The position numbers and the translations under genes were made by a program. Positions 54,306 through 63,254 of a DNA stretch of 64,000 nucleotides are shown piece after piece. This stretch comes from Parasedimentitalea marina (GTDB lineage Bacteria; Pseudomonadota; Alphaproteobacteria; Rhodobacterales; Rhodobacteraceae), in contig NZ_CP033219.1 of NCBI RefSeq assembly GCF_004006175.1, forward strand, positions 3,410,001-3,474,000. Direction: 5' to 3'. Below the pieces are notes generated by a model. It searched no databases. It was not told the DNA's origin and saw only the letters and a list, made by a program, of their open reading frames with translations. The first letter of the stretch is position 1. Every line of letters starts with the position of its first letter.

Positions 54306-55651
54306 CAGCCGTGGCTCAACTTGGCGCCCAATGCGCCCATAAGCGGTTCAAAAATCGGGAACGAAGTGGAGATCGGGCCGCCATCATCCACTGTGACCGG
54401 GTTTTGAGCAGCCATGCCCAGGACCATAAACGCCATCGCAATACGGTGATCCAATTGACTGGCACAGGTCGCGCCACCCGGCACACCTTCGGGACCCAGA
54501 CCAGTGACCTGCCACCAATCCTCGCCCTCGTCGACAGTCACACCGCAAGCACGCAGTCCTTTGGCCATTGCATCAATGCGGTCGCTTTCCTTGACCCGTA
54601 GCTCTTTGACACCGGCCATCATGGTATCACCAGTGGCAAAGGAGGCCACCACGGACAGCACCGGATATTCGTCAATCATCGAGGCCGCCCGTGCAGGCGG
54701 CACTGCTATGCCCTTCATGTCGGGTGAATACCGGGCCCGCAAATCAGCCACCGGTTCACCGCCCTCGGTGCGCTCGTTTTCATAAGTCAGGTCAGCCCCC
54801 ATGTCACGCAGGGTAGTGAACAGACCTGCGCGGGTCAGGTTCAGGCCAATACCCGGCACAAGAACGTCCGATCCCGGTGTGATGATAGCCGCGCAAACCG
54901 GGAACGCCGCACTGGAGGGATCACGCGGCACCGCAATCACCTGTGGCTTCAACTCAGGGCGGCCCGTTAAGGTGATTTCGCGGCCTTCGTCGGTGTCTTC
55001 AACGATGATCTCAGCGCCAAACCCGGCCAGCATCCGTTCAGAATGGTCGCGGGTGGCTTCTTTTTCGATAACGACGGTCTTGCCCGGTGCGTTCAGACCA
55101 GCGAGAAGCATGGCCGATTTTACCTGCGCCGAAGGCACCGGCACCATATAACGCACAGGCACCGGATCAGCGGCCCCGACGATGGTCATCGGCAGACGCC
55201 CACCCTTGCGGCCCACGGTTTGGGCGCCAAACAGCGCCAACGGATCAGTAACTCGCGCCATCGGGCGTCCATTCAGGCTGGCATCACCGGTAAAGGTCGC
55301 GGTGATCGGCTGGGTCGCCATAGCGCCCATGATCAGGCGCACACCGGTGCCTGAATTGCCACAATCGATCACATTTCCCGGTTCTGCAAAACCGCCAACA
55401 CCAACGCCAAACACCGACCACTCGCCGCCGCCGTGGTTCACCACTTCGGCGCCAAAGGCCCGCATGGCCTTGGCTGTGTCCAGCACATCTTCGCCCTCAA
55501 GCAAACCGGATATTTTAGTCTCGCCAATCGCCATCGCGCCCAGGATCAGCGATCGGTGCGAAATTGATTTATCTCCGGGAACTTCGGCCACACCACTAAG
55601 CGGGCCGCAGCGATGAGAGGTCATTGGGGTGGGCGTGCCGTGTCCGGACAT
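54305..55651 (-). CDS. aroA: 3-phosphoshikimate 1-carboxyvinyltransferase (EPSP synthase)
   Basis: A 448-residue enzyme joining shikimate 3-phosphate and PEP in the shikimate pathway. Substrate motifs [51 protein letters not shown]; and the later [15 protein letters not shown]. The form with [12 protein letters not shown] and GDxSLxxRPM is the long alphaproteobacterial (class II-like) type. AAGGAAAG precedes the ATG at 55651. First gene of aroA-orf-cmk. Confidence 0.96.
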   Translation of the reverse strand: MSGHGTPTPMTSHRCGPLSGVAEVPGDKSISHRSLILGAMAIGETKISGLLEGEDVLDTAKAMRAFGAEVVNHGGGEWSVFGVGVGGFAEPGNVIDCGNSGTGVRLIMGAMATQPITATFTGDASLNGRPMARVTDPLALFGAQTVGRKGGRLPMTIVGAADPVPVRYMVPVPSAQVKSAMLLAGLNAPGKTVVIEKEATRDHSERMLAGFGAEIIVEDTDEGREITLTGRPELKPQVIAVPRDPSSAAFPVCAAIITPGSDVLVPGIGLNLTRAGLFTTLRDMGADLTYENERTEGGEPVADLRARYSPDMKGIAVPPARAASMIDEYPVLSVVASFATGDTMMAGVKELRVKESDRIDAMAKGLRACGVTVDEGEDWWQVTGLGPEGVPGGATCASQLDHRIAMAFMVLGMAAQNPVTVDDGGPISTSFPIFEPLMGALGAKLSHG

Positions 55652-55880
55652 ACGATGGCTTTCCTTTTGCGAGCGTTATCATTTTCCTACCCAATCACCC
55701 CTGCCCGGTCCAGAGCGGATTTAGATCCACCGCAATACTGTAGATGTGAACACCGTGATTGCCCACAGTATGAGAGGGTCACTTACATCCTGTTTGAAAA
55801 TCCATTTCCGTGTTACGGTTCTTTTGCCCTTTTAATTTCGAAAAGGGTTTTTTGAGTATGACATTTGAAGGGCCTTATAA

Positions 55881-56750
55881 ATGAAAAAGTTGCTAGATTT
55901 CCTTGCCAGTGGCAAAATTTTATATGACGAGCCGAGCCTGTTTTCCGGCCCCGATGAGTCCCAAATCTTAAAGCGAATGACATTTCTTGTAGGTCTCGTC
56001 GCCCTATGCCTGCCAATCATACTGGCAATTGGAGCGGGCTGGAATACACAAGACGGAACCTGCTTTCGTACCAGCATCAGCCATTTTTATTATGCGCCCT
56101 TCCTGGGGCCGGTGTTTGTTGGGTCGTTGGTCTTTATCGGCGGGTTTCTCATCGCCTACACCGGCGAGCACCCGGTCGAGGACAAATGGTCTTCGGTTGC
56201 CGGAATTGGTGCCTGCTTTGTTGCCCTCTTCCCAACCGTTGGCAGCGGATGTGAAACCAGCAAGGTCATGGTGGCGCGTATCTTAGTTGAATATACTCAG
56301 GAGAGTGGACCCGGTGTCGGCCCGGAAATCATTGCCTTACCCGGCGGAGACTATTTCGAATTATTCGAAAAAGCCCCCGCACTGCATGTCATTGCTGCCG
56401 CCGTCGTCTTTTCGTATCTGGCGATCTATTGCCTGATTGTGATGAAACGCGTCATCCCCGACCGCCATCAAATCGAATCCATAATGATACCGTCCAAACG
56501 GCGCCGCAATATCCTGTACAGCCTGTGCGGAATTACAATTCTTACCTGCATCGCCATCCTTGGGGCAGAGAGCTTTTCGATACTCAGAATTGAGCACTGG
56601 GACGATTTCAAGCTGACCTTTGTTTTTGAGACGATTGCACTCTGGGCCTTTGGGATCGCGTGGTTTGCAAAAGCGCGGGTGTTCCGCAGGCTGAATGATC
56701 CGGCCATCCCCAAGACACCCAGCGAAAGCCCTAAACTTCGAACAGTTTGA
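55881..56750 (+). CDS. Multi-pass membrane protein of unknown function
   Basis: A 289-residue protein with six or seven membrane segments (first about 33-52, then 72-92, 104-119, 167-188, 210-228 and 244-262). The motif ISHFYYAPFLGPVFVGSLVFIGG is distinctive, and several acidic and aromatic residues lie in loops. It stands alone on the plus strand amid minus-strand genes. Family not identified. Confidence 0.65.
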   Translation: MKKLLDFLASGKILYDEPSLFSGPDESQILKRMTFLVGLVALCLPIILAIGAGWNTQDGTCFRTSISHFYYAPFLGPVFVGSLVFIGGFLIAYTGEHPVEDKWSSVAGIGACFVALFPTVGSGCETSKVMVARILVEYTQESGPGVGPEIIALPGGDYFELFEKAPALHVIAAAVVFSYLAIYCLIVMKRVIPDRHQIESIMIPSKRRRNILYSLCGITILTCIAILGAESFSILRIEHWDDFKLTFVFETIALWAFGIAWFAKARVFRRLNDPAIPKTPSESPKLRTV

Positions 56751-56772
56751 TCCCAAGGCTGGGGGCTGCGCT

Positions 56773-57540
56773 TCAGATCCTGCGGAACGTCAGGTAATGT
56801 GGAGTGCGGCCTTCGCGCAGGGCCTTCTGCTCATATCGGGTCGACAGCCAATCGCTCCAGGGGTGGTGCCAATCTTCACCCTCGACCGTTAGCCGTTCAA
56901 AACCAGCCTTCGGGACTTCCTCAAGGGTTTGGCGCACATAGTCAGAGATATCCGTGGCGACCCGAAAGATGGCTCCGGGCTTTAGCACCTGCGCCAATGG
57001 CTCCAGATGGTCCTGCGTCACAAACCGGCGGCGGTGGTGGCGGGCCTTGGGCCAGGGATCGGGATACAACAGAAAAGCCCGCGCGATGGATTCTTTGGGC
57101 AAAACATCCATCAGATCGCGGGCGTCACCGGGGTGCACCGCGATATTGTCACAGCCCGATTGGCGTATCTTGCCCAACAAAGTGGCAACACCGTTGACGT
57201 AAGGCTCGGCTCCGATGATCCCCACATCCGGGTTATTGCTGGCCTGATGCACCAGATGCTCGCCGCCGCCAAAGCCAACTTCCAGCCAGGTATCACGGCC
57301 GCCAAACAGAGCCTGCAGGTCCAGATTGACCCGATCCGGGTTTTCTTCCCATGTCACGGCACCCGGACTAAGAGGGCCCAGGTCTTCGTCCAGATAGACC
57401 TTCTGGTTGGGCTTTAGTGTCTTGCCCTTGAACCGGCCGTAAAAATTGCGCCAGGGGGCACCGCTTTGATGGCCAAGGCCCGCGGGCGTGTCACTGGATT
57501 TGTCGCAGGACTTATCACTGGGGGTCTGGTCGTCGGACAT
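56773..57540 (-). CDS. trmB: tRNA (guanine-N7-)-methyltransferase
   Basis: A 255-residue SAM-dependent enzyme that methylates G46 of tRNA. Motifs: WRNFYGRFKGKTLKPNQ at the N-terminus; SAM loop WLEVGFGGGEHLVHQA; GAEPYVNGVATLL; and YPDPWPKARHHRRRFVTQ. The first ~25 residues are a polar extension. It is in the metK neighbourhood, as in other Rhodobacterales. Confidence 0.95.
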   Translation of the reverse strand: MSDDQTPSDKSCDKSSDTPAGLGHQSGAPWRNFYGRFKGKTLKPNQKVYLDEDLGPLSPGAVTWEENPDRVNLDLQALFGGRDTWLEVGFGGGEHLVHQASNNPDVGIIGAEPYVNGVATLLGKIRQSGCDNIAVHPGDARDLMDVLPKESIARAFLLYPDPWPKARHHRRRFVTQDHLEPLAQVLKPGAIFRVATDISDYVRQTLEEVPKAGFERLTVEGEDWHHPWSDWLSTRYEQKALREGRTPHYLTFRRI

Positions 57541-57627
57541 CTGGCAGGTTTCCTGTTAAGCTACAGCGGCAATGTTGGCAGCCCCTGTGCCGCAACTACC
57601 ACGCCGGGTCAAGTCGCAGCGGTTGTC

Positions 57628-58278
57628 TCAGGTCCCGTCCGGGTTTTCGCGCAGCACACCGGCTGCAATCAATTTCAATCGCGATGGGTACCATTCCCCC
57701 CCGGGACCAACCCGCAAAGTTTCGATAGCAAAACCGGCATCGACACCGCGTTCGATCAGATAGGTAAGATGCTCATAAATTTCGGACTGGGTATCCTCGT
57801 AGATCCAGCTGGCAAAATCAAAGGGCGACTCCCAACCTTCGTCATCACTCCAGCTTTCATAGTAATTCTTGACCGATTTTGGTGACCACTGGCGTTGATG
57901 AAAACCCATTTTGGACCCCAACATCATTCTGCGCCTGTTCCCTGCAAGAAACAAATCTACGCAGGCACTGATGCATTCTCCTGAAACAGTCGTGTTCAGC
58001 CCATAGTCAATGACGATCCAGGCCATTTCCTCGCCGGCATAGACACTGCCACCAATGCTGTTCAATTGCAGCTCGGTTACGTCTGGGTGCTTGCTCAGCA
58101 AGTTGCGCAAGACGTCGACGTCGTCGACAGTCATTTCGGCTTCCTCACCCAGCGCTTCGGCTTCGGTGTCGTAAATCAGAACCTGCCCATCAAGAGAAAA
58201 TTTCTTGGGCAGAGGCTCTTTGGCTGCCAGTGGCAGCGCCATAACACACATCAATCCGGCAAGAAGAATACGAAACAT
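57628..58278 (-). CDS. Exported ClpP/crotonase-fold protein, probable periplasmic serine protease
   Basis: About 216 residues from the ATG at 58278, after GGAGCCC. Signal peptide FRILLAGLMCVMALPLAA. ELQLNSIGGSVYAGEEMAWIV resembles the Gly-rich loop of ClpP-like proteins; GECISACVDLFLAG would hold the nucleophilic Ser (in SAC), and GSKMGFHQ a possible His. Such exported ClpP-like proteins are known from alphaproteobacteria, but their role is not established. Neighbours are trmB and a P-loop gene, with no obvious functional link. Confidence 0.68.
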   Translation of the reverse strand: MFRILLAGLMCVMALPLAAKEPLPKKFSLDGQVLIYDTEAEALGEEAEMTVDDVDVLRNLLSKHPDVTELQLNSIGGSVYAGEEMAWIVIDYGLNTTVSGECISACVDLFLAGNRRRMMLGSKMGFHQRQWSPKSVKNYYESWSDDEGWESPFDFASWIYEDTQSEIYEHLTYLIERGVDAGFAIETLRVGPGGEWYPSRLKLIAAGVLRENPDGT

Positions 58279-58345
58279 AAAGGGCTCCAAAAACTGAAGG
58301 GCAACAGCAATGATGCTATGCGCAGATCTTGGCGCTGTCCAACGA

Positions 58346-58867
58346 TCAAATACTGTGCAGAAAACGTTTGACCGCGCACGGGGAGGATAGCCACACTACT
58401 GGCCGACCACCGCCCCACCGCTGTCCAAAGGCCAGTAGTTTTCTGCCCGAATGATTGTCATAGGACCAGGACCACCGTAGAAATTCCAAATCGAACCGCT
58501 CGGGGCAGCCTTCGGCCATGTCCGGGCGTGAACGCCCGTAGTGACGGACAGTCCGTTTCAAAATCCGCCACATGCGCAGCCATCTGGGAAGGGCTAACAC
58601 CACAATCATCTCGGCCCGTTCAGCTCGATAGTCCCAACTTCGTGAGTGATTGCCTTCGAATATCCAACGTGGGCCGTCGGCGGCGGATCGTGCCAATTGG
58701 GCGACATGGTCCTTTTCGCGCTGAACCCAGTCTGGTGCCCAAAAAAGATGATCCATGTGAATGATGGGCAGGTTCAGCTGCGCAGACAGCAATTGCGCCA
58801 AGGTGGATTTGCCCCCACCTGGGCCACCAACAATCATAATGCGCTGCATGTCTGAAATGTTCTGCAT
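58346..58867 (-). CDS. P-loop nucleoside kinase-like protein
   Basis: About 173 residues; ATG at 58867 or 58849 is possible, neither with a good ribosome-binding site. Walker A IVGGPGGGKSTLAQLL; then LNLPIIHMDHLFWAPDWVQR and WIFEGNHSRSWDYRAERAEM. This is the pattern of the FlaR/topology-modulation (adenylate-kinase-like) group. Phosphate acceptor unknown; some family members are annotated as DNA topology modulators without firm proof. Confidence 0.7.
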   Translation of the reverse strand: MQNISDMQRIMIVGGPGGGKSTLAQLLSAQLNLPIIHMDHLFWAPDWVQREKDHVAQLARSAADGPRWIFEGNHSRSWDYRAERAEMIVVLALPRWLRMWRILKRTVRHYGRSRPDMAEGCPERFDLEFLRWSWSYDNHSGRKLLAFGQRWGGGRPVVWLSSPCAVKRFLHSI

Positions 58868-58893
58868 GGGGCAATCACAATACTCAAAAAACA

Positions 58894-58921
58894 AAAAAGG
58901 CGGGCACCTGGCCCGCCTCTT
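58894..58921 (-). terminator. Rho-independent terminator after metK
   Basis: On the minus strand GAGGCGGGC-CAGGT-GCCCGCCTTTTTT, a strong GC stem with a T-run. Confidence 0.92.
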
Positions 58922-58941
58922 TAATCGTAAAACAGTTTAGA

Positions 58942-60123
58942 TCAAACTGCTCTTTTCAGTGCTTCAACCAAATCTGTTTTTTCCCAGCTAAAGCCACCAT
59001 CAGCTTCAGGCTCGCGGCCAAAGTGGCCGTAGGCCGCCGTGCGCTGGTAGATCGGCTTGTTCAGACCCAGATGCTCGCGGATGCCGCGCGGGGTCAGATC
59101 CATAACCTGATCGATTGCCTTCTCAATAGCCGCCGCATCGACGTCTCCGGACCCGTGAGTGTCGGCATAAATCGACAGCGGTTTGGAAACACCAATGGCA
59201 TAAGACAGCTGAATGGTGCAGCGATCGGCCATACCGGCGGCAACGATGTTCTTGGCAAGATACCGTGCGGCGTAAGCGGCCGAGCGGTCAACTTTGGTTG
59301 GATCTTTGCCCGAGAAGGCACCGCCGCCATGGGGCGCAGCGCCACCATAGGTGTCGACGATGATCTTGCGGCCCGTCAGACCAGCATCCCCATCGGGGCC
59401 ACCAATGACAAACTTGCCGGTTGGGTTGACGTGCCATTGGGTCGCATCAGTCAGCCAGCCTTCGGGCAGAACCTCGGTAATATAGGGCGTCACAAGGGCG
59501 CGAATATCGTTTGACGTCAGGGTCTCATCCAGGTGCTGTGTCGACAAAACAACCGAGCTGACGCCAACCGGTTTGCCATTGTCATAGATCACAGAAAGCT
59601 GCGATTTGGCGTCGGGACCAAGTGCCGGTTCAGTGCCATCCTTGCGCACTTCGGCCAGACGCCGCAAGATCGCGTGAGAGTACTGGATCGGAGCCGGCAT
59701 CAGTGCCGGAGTTTCGGTGGTGGCATAGCCGAACATGATGCCTTGGTCGCCGGCACCTTCGTCTTTGTCACCCGCAGCATCGACGCCCTGCGCGATATGG
59801 GCCGATTGTTCGTGCAGCAGGTTGGTAACTTCCACGGTTTTGTGGTGGAACTTGTCCTGCTCGTATCCAATGTCTTTAATACAGGCGCGCGTGATCTCGT
59901 CGATGCGGCCCATGTAATCATGCAGTTTGTCCTGATCGGACAGTCCGACTTCACCGCCAATGACAACTCGATTGGTGGTTGCAAAGGTCTCAGCGGCCAC
60001 TCGGGCCTCGGGCTCTTCTGCCAGAAAGGCATCAAGAACAGCATCGGAAATGCGGTCGCAGACCTTGTCAGGATGGCCCTCGGAAACGGATTCCGAAGTA
60101 AAAGTATAGTTCTTACGGGTCAT
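58942..60123 (-). CDS. metK: S-adenosylmethionine synthetase
   Basis: 393 residues from the ATG at 60123; the frame continues upstream, but those codons run through the riboswitch. It makes SAM from methionine and ATP. Motifs: [29 protein letters not shown]; the hexapeptide [13 protein letters not shown]; and the P-loop-like [22 protein letters not shown]. Expression is controlled in cis by the SAM/SAH riboswitch just upstream. Confidence 0.97.
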   Translation of the reverse strand: MTRKNYTFTSESVSEGHPDKVCDRISDAVLDAFLAEEPEARVAAETFATTNRVVIGGEVGLSDQDKLHDYMGRIDEITRACIKDIGYEQDKFHHKTVEVTNLLHEQSAHIAQGVDAAGDKDEGAGDQGIMFGYATTETPALMPAPIQYSHAILRRLAEVRKDGTEPALGPDAKSQLSVIYDNGKPVGVSSVVLSTQHLDETLTSNDIRALVTPYITEVLPEGWLTDATQWHVNPTGKFVIGGPDGDAGLTGRKIIVDTYGGAAPHGGGAFSGKDPTKVDRSAAYAARYLAKNIVAAGMADRCTIQLSYAIGVSKPLSIYADTHGSGDVDAAAIEKAIDQVMDLTPRGIREHLGLNKPIYQRTAAYGHFGREPEADGGFSWEKTDLVEALKRAV

Positions 60124-60128
60124 GAAAG

Positions 60129-60174
60129 TGCTCCAATGGGGTTCGCCTACCACGTCAGGAAGCCGTTGTGGTGG
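60129..60174 (-). promoter_or_regulatory. SAM/SAH riboswitch in the metK leader
   Basis: The minus-strand RNA begins CCACAACGGCUUCCUGACGU, then closes P1 with GUGG, and ends in AUUGGAGCA. These are the conserved blocks of the SAM/SAH riboswitch (Rfam RF01727). GCUUCC in the loop can pair with GGAGC to form the pseudoknot. The same GGAG is the ribosome-binding site, 7 bases before the metK ATG, so ligand binding should block translation. Confidence 0.92.
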
Positions 60175-60241
60175 GTATGGCGTTGAGATACGCGCCCTTT
60201 GGACGGTGGTCAATCACTATCCGGCAAAGGTTAAGGCACCA

Positions 60242-61741
60242 TTAGAATGCCGTAAGAAACCTGTTTCTCGCAGCGAGAATTCCTGCCAGCAGAAGCAGCA
60301 AGACAAACACAGGCATATCACCAGTGCGACTATACAGGGTGGGCGACAGCGGATCTGGCAGTTGTGCATCGACAAAACCCGCCTCTCCCAAGGGCAGGTT
60401 TTCGCGAATGCGGCCATAACCATCAATCATCGCCGAGACCCCGGTATTGGCCACCCGGATCATCGGCAGCCCTTGTTCAGCCGCCCGCATTCGCGCCTGT
60501 ACAAGATGCTGGTATGGCCCTGAGTAGGTGCCGAACCAGGCGTCATTGGTGATCTGGATCAACATATCAGCCCGATCGGGTGCCGCATTTAACAGCTGTG
60601 GGAACACTGCCTCGTAGCAGATCAACGGCAGGGCTTTGCCGATCCCCAGATCCAGGATCTGGGGGCCAGCCCCTGCGGAATAGCCAGATCCAAATTGCGA
60701 GGCAAAACCGGCAATGCCAAACCGCGCCAAAACGTTGCCAAAGGGCACATATTCACCAAATGGCACCAGATGAGCCTTGTCGTATATCTGATTAGGCGCA
60801 CCAGACACATCCAGCGCCACCAAAGAATTGAAGTACCGCTGATCCTGACGACGCTGGATGCCGGTGATCACCGGAACCCCGTCCGCCGCACCGGCAATCG
60901 CGGCAAGCGTGTCATCCGCAGAGTTCAAAAGCTGCGGCACTGCGGTCTCAGGCCAGACGATCAAGTCCGGCCGCGGCTGAGCACTGGTATAGGACAATTG
61001 GCGGCGCACAAATCCCCAGCGATACTCAGGGTGCCATTTTTGGTCCTGTGGCGCGTTGGGTTGCACCAGCCGCACGATTTTGGATGATAAAACAGCCGCA
61101 GGCGGTTCTGGTAGCGACCAGAGCATCACCACCCCAAACAGGAACGGGGCAAATGCCATCACTGGTTTTTGTCTGGCCACTGCCAGCGGCAGCGTCGCGG
61201 CCAGTGTCAATAGCGCAAGCCCGTGGGGCCCAAACCAAGGCAGCAAGACGGCAGCTGGGGTATCGATCCAGAACTGACCAAAGGCGGCCCAAGGCAAGCC
61301 GCTAAACAGATAGGCCCGGCCAAACTCGGCCAGAGACCAGGCAGTGATCAAGGCGCAAACGCGAAGGCCGCGGCGTGATACTTTGGCCGCAAGTCCAAAG
61401 GCCAAGCCCCAGAACAGGGCCAGTCCAGCCGCCAGAAACACCAAAGCATACGGCGCCATCCAGGCATAGCGATCCGGATCAATCTGAAATGGCTCGACGA
61501 TCCAGGACATGCCAACAGCAAAATATCCAAGACCAAAAAGCCAACCAATCCCCGCTCCAGCCCTGGCCGAGTTCACCCGTAGAAACTGCACGCAAACCAG
61601 GGCCAGCGCCACTGGAATACCCCAAAGGAACTGCACAGGAGCCAGGGCCTGCGCCAGAACTGCACCAAGCGCCACGGTTAGCAGCGCGGAGCCATACCGT
61701 AGAAAGGCCGGCACATTGACCAGGCGCAGAGCTGTAATCAC
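60242..61741 (-). CDS. lnt: Apolipoprotein N-acyltransferase
   Basis: A 499-residue inner-membrane enzyme that adds the third acyl chain to lipoproteins. The GTG start overlaps the CorC-like gene's stop (GTGA). Six membrane segments in the first ~190 residues are followed by a nitrilase-like domain: catalytic Glu in LIVWPETAVPQL, Lys in YDKAHLVPFGEYVPF, and Cys in PLICYEAVFP. A final membrane segment ends the protein. The triad is complete. Confidence 0.95.
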   Translation of the reverse strand: MITALRLVNVPAFLRYGSALLTVALGAVLAQALAPVQFLWGIPVALALVCVQFLRVNSARAGAGIGWLFGLGYFAVGMSWIVEPFQIDPDRYAWMAPYALVFLAAGLALFWGLAFGLAAKVSRRGLRVCALITAWSLAEFGRAYLFSGLPWAAFGQFWIDTPAAVLLPWFGPHGLALLTLAATLPLAVARQKPVMAFAPFLFGVVMLWSLPEPPAAVLSSKIVRLVQPNAPQDQKWHPEYRWGFVRRQLSYTSAQPRPDLIVWPETAVPQLLNSADDTLAAIAGAADGVPVITGIQRRQDQRYFNSLVALDVSGAPNQIYDKAHLVPFGEYVPFGNVLARFGIAGFASQFGSGYSAGAGPQILDLGIGKALPLICYEAVFPQLLNAAPDRADMLIQITNDAWFGTYSGPYQHLVQARMRAAEQGLPMIRVANTGVSAMIDGYGRIRENLPLGEAGFVDAQLPDPLSPTLYSRTGDMPVFVLLLLLAGILAARNRFLTAF

Positions 61742-62637
61742 GCAGCTTCGTCCGGCAACCGAACCCGCAACCGTTTGACACGGCGCGGATCGGCGTCCAC
61801 AACTTCGAATTCCGGGCCATCGGGATGGATCACGACCTCGCCCCGGGTTGGGACCCGGCCTGACAGCATGAACACCAGCCCACCCAGAGAATCGATATCT
61901 TCTTCGTCGACATCTTCGTGGTTGGTCAAAGATCGACCGATCTCAGCCTCGAACTCATCAAGCGGTGTCCGGGCTTGAGCAATGTAGCAGCCAGGCCGTT
62001 CTTTGACCCAGGTTTGATCCTCACCGGCGTCGTGTTCATCTTCAATCTCGCCGACCACCTGTTCAATCAGGTCCTCAATGGTCAACAACCCGTCGACACC
62101 GCCATATTCGTCAATCACCAGCGCCATATGGCGCCGTTCTGTCTGCATCTTGGACAAGAGGACCCCAATGGGCATCGACGGTGGCACGAACAGCAAGGGA
62201 CGCAACATCAGAGCCAGATCAAAGACACGGTCATCCGAATTGAAACCATGGGTGAGGGCAAAGTCCTTGAGGTGTGCAAACCCCAGAGGCGTGTCCAGAG
62301 TCCCCTCATAAACTGGAATTCGGGTCAGACCACTGTCGCGGAACACGCTCACCAGCTCATCCATCGGAATGGAAATCGGCACCGCGACAATTTCAGCGGT
62401 TGGAATTGCCACGTCCTCGACCCGCATGCGCGACAGGTTGATTATGCCGTGCGGTTGCATTTGCGGCAGCGCATGGCCGTTAACAGGAGCCGCAGTTTCC
62501 GCATCTGACCGGGTCAGTTTTCCAAAGAAGCGACCCCAAAAACTGGCCGCTTGCGGGGCTTCAGGTTTAGCCGCCCTGCTTATTTCGTTCTGCTGCGCGC
62601 TATGCGCCGCGTTAGAACTTCCGTCGATGTCGTCCAT
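61738..62637 (-). CDS. CorC/HlyC-like CBS-domain protein
   Basis: About 299 residues from the ATG at 62637, preceded by TAGGA. Two CBS domains (RVEDVAIPTAEIVAVP; and the second around LLSKMQTERRHMALVIDEYGGVDGLLTIEDLIEQVVGEIEDEHD) are followed by a CorC_HlyC transporter-associated domain (VDEEDIDSLGGLVFMLSGRVP). The conserved adjacency to ybeY and lnt is general in bacteria. Thought to affect Mg/Co efflux or membrane function. Confidence 0.93.
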   Translation of the reverse strand: MDDIDGSSNAAHSAQQNEISRAAKPEAPQAASFWGRFFGKLTRSDAETAAPVNGHALPQMQPHGIINLSRMRVEDVAIPTAEIVAVPISIPMDELVSVFRDSGLTRIPVYEGTLDTPLGFAHLKDFALTHGFNSDDRVFDLALMLRPLLFVPPSMPIGVLLSKMQTERRHMALVIDEYGGVDGLLTIEDLIEQVVGEIEDEHDAGEDQTWVKERPGCYIAQARTPLDEFEAEIGRSLTNHEDVDEEDIDSLGGLVFMLSGRVPTRGEVVIHPDGPEFEVVDADPRRVKRLRVRLPDEAA

Positions 62638-62660
62638 TTTTCCTATCCGTTGCACCCCAC

Positions 62661-63173
62661 TCAAGGGCTGTCGTTTTCTGTATATGGGTTATCCACACCC
62701 ATTTTGCCAAGTATCTCAACCTCAACAGACTCCATCAGCGTGGCATCAAGGTCACGGACGTGATCATAACCCAGAAGATGTAAGACCCCATGAACGATCA
62801 AATGACGCACATGATCATCTAGAGGTTTTGCCGCATCCGCAGCCTCGCGGACACAGGTGTCATATGAGATGGCAATGTCCCCAAGCGCGATTTCACCTGT
62901 GAAATCAGGTTCAGGGCATTCCGGGGCACCGCCTGCGAGATCAGCCGCCAAATCTTCGGCCGGCCAGCTTAAGACATTGGTCGCCGAGGGTTTGTCACGG
63001 AATTCGCCATTTAGATCTGTTATGCGCGGATCATCGCAAGCCAACACCGACAGCTCACAGGTTTCCGGGTCTAACCCGAGATGTTGCAGAGTTGACCTGA
63101 CCGCTTGGGTGGTCAGGGTTTCTAACTGCGCCTGCTGCCAGCGGGCGTCGTCTATCGTGATGTCGAGCGTCAT
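62661..63173 (-). CDS. ybeY: Endoribonuclease YbeY
   Basis: A 170-residue metal-dependent endoribonuclease for 16S rRNA maturation and ribosome quality control. The zinc motif HxxxHxxGYDH is seen as HGVLHLLGYDHVRD; the family start TIDDARWQQAQLE and SATNVLSWPAED also fit. Between phoH and the CorC-like gene. Confidence 0.95.
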   Translation of the reverse strand: MTLDITIDDARWQQAQLETLTTQAVRSTLQHLGLDPETCELSVLACDDPRITDLNGEFRDKPSATNVLSWPAEDLAADLAGGAPECPEPDFTGEIALGDIAISYDTCVREAADAAKPLDDHVRHLIVHGVLHLLGYDHVRDLDATLMESVEVEILGKMGVDNPYTENDSP

Positions 63174-63254
63174 AATATGGTTTCACGTGATGGGGGCCAG
63201 CCCCCAGACCCCCGGGATATTTGTGGCCAGATGAACAGAGGAGCGGCCAATGAG
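63174..63254. repeat. Short intergenic element of a type common in roseobacters
   Basis: GGGGGCCAGCCCCC is followed by AGACCCCCGGGATATTTGTG and then GCCAGATGAA. I recall very similar sequence in many roseobacter intergenic gaps, often downstream of genes. It has GC palindromes followed by AT. No coding potential. Confidence 0.5.
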
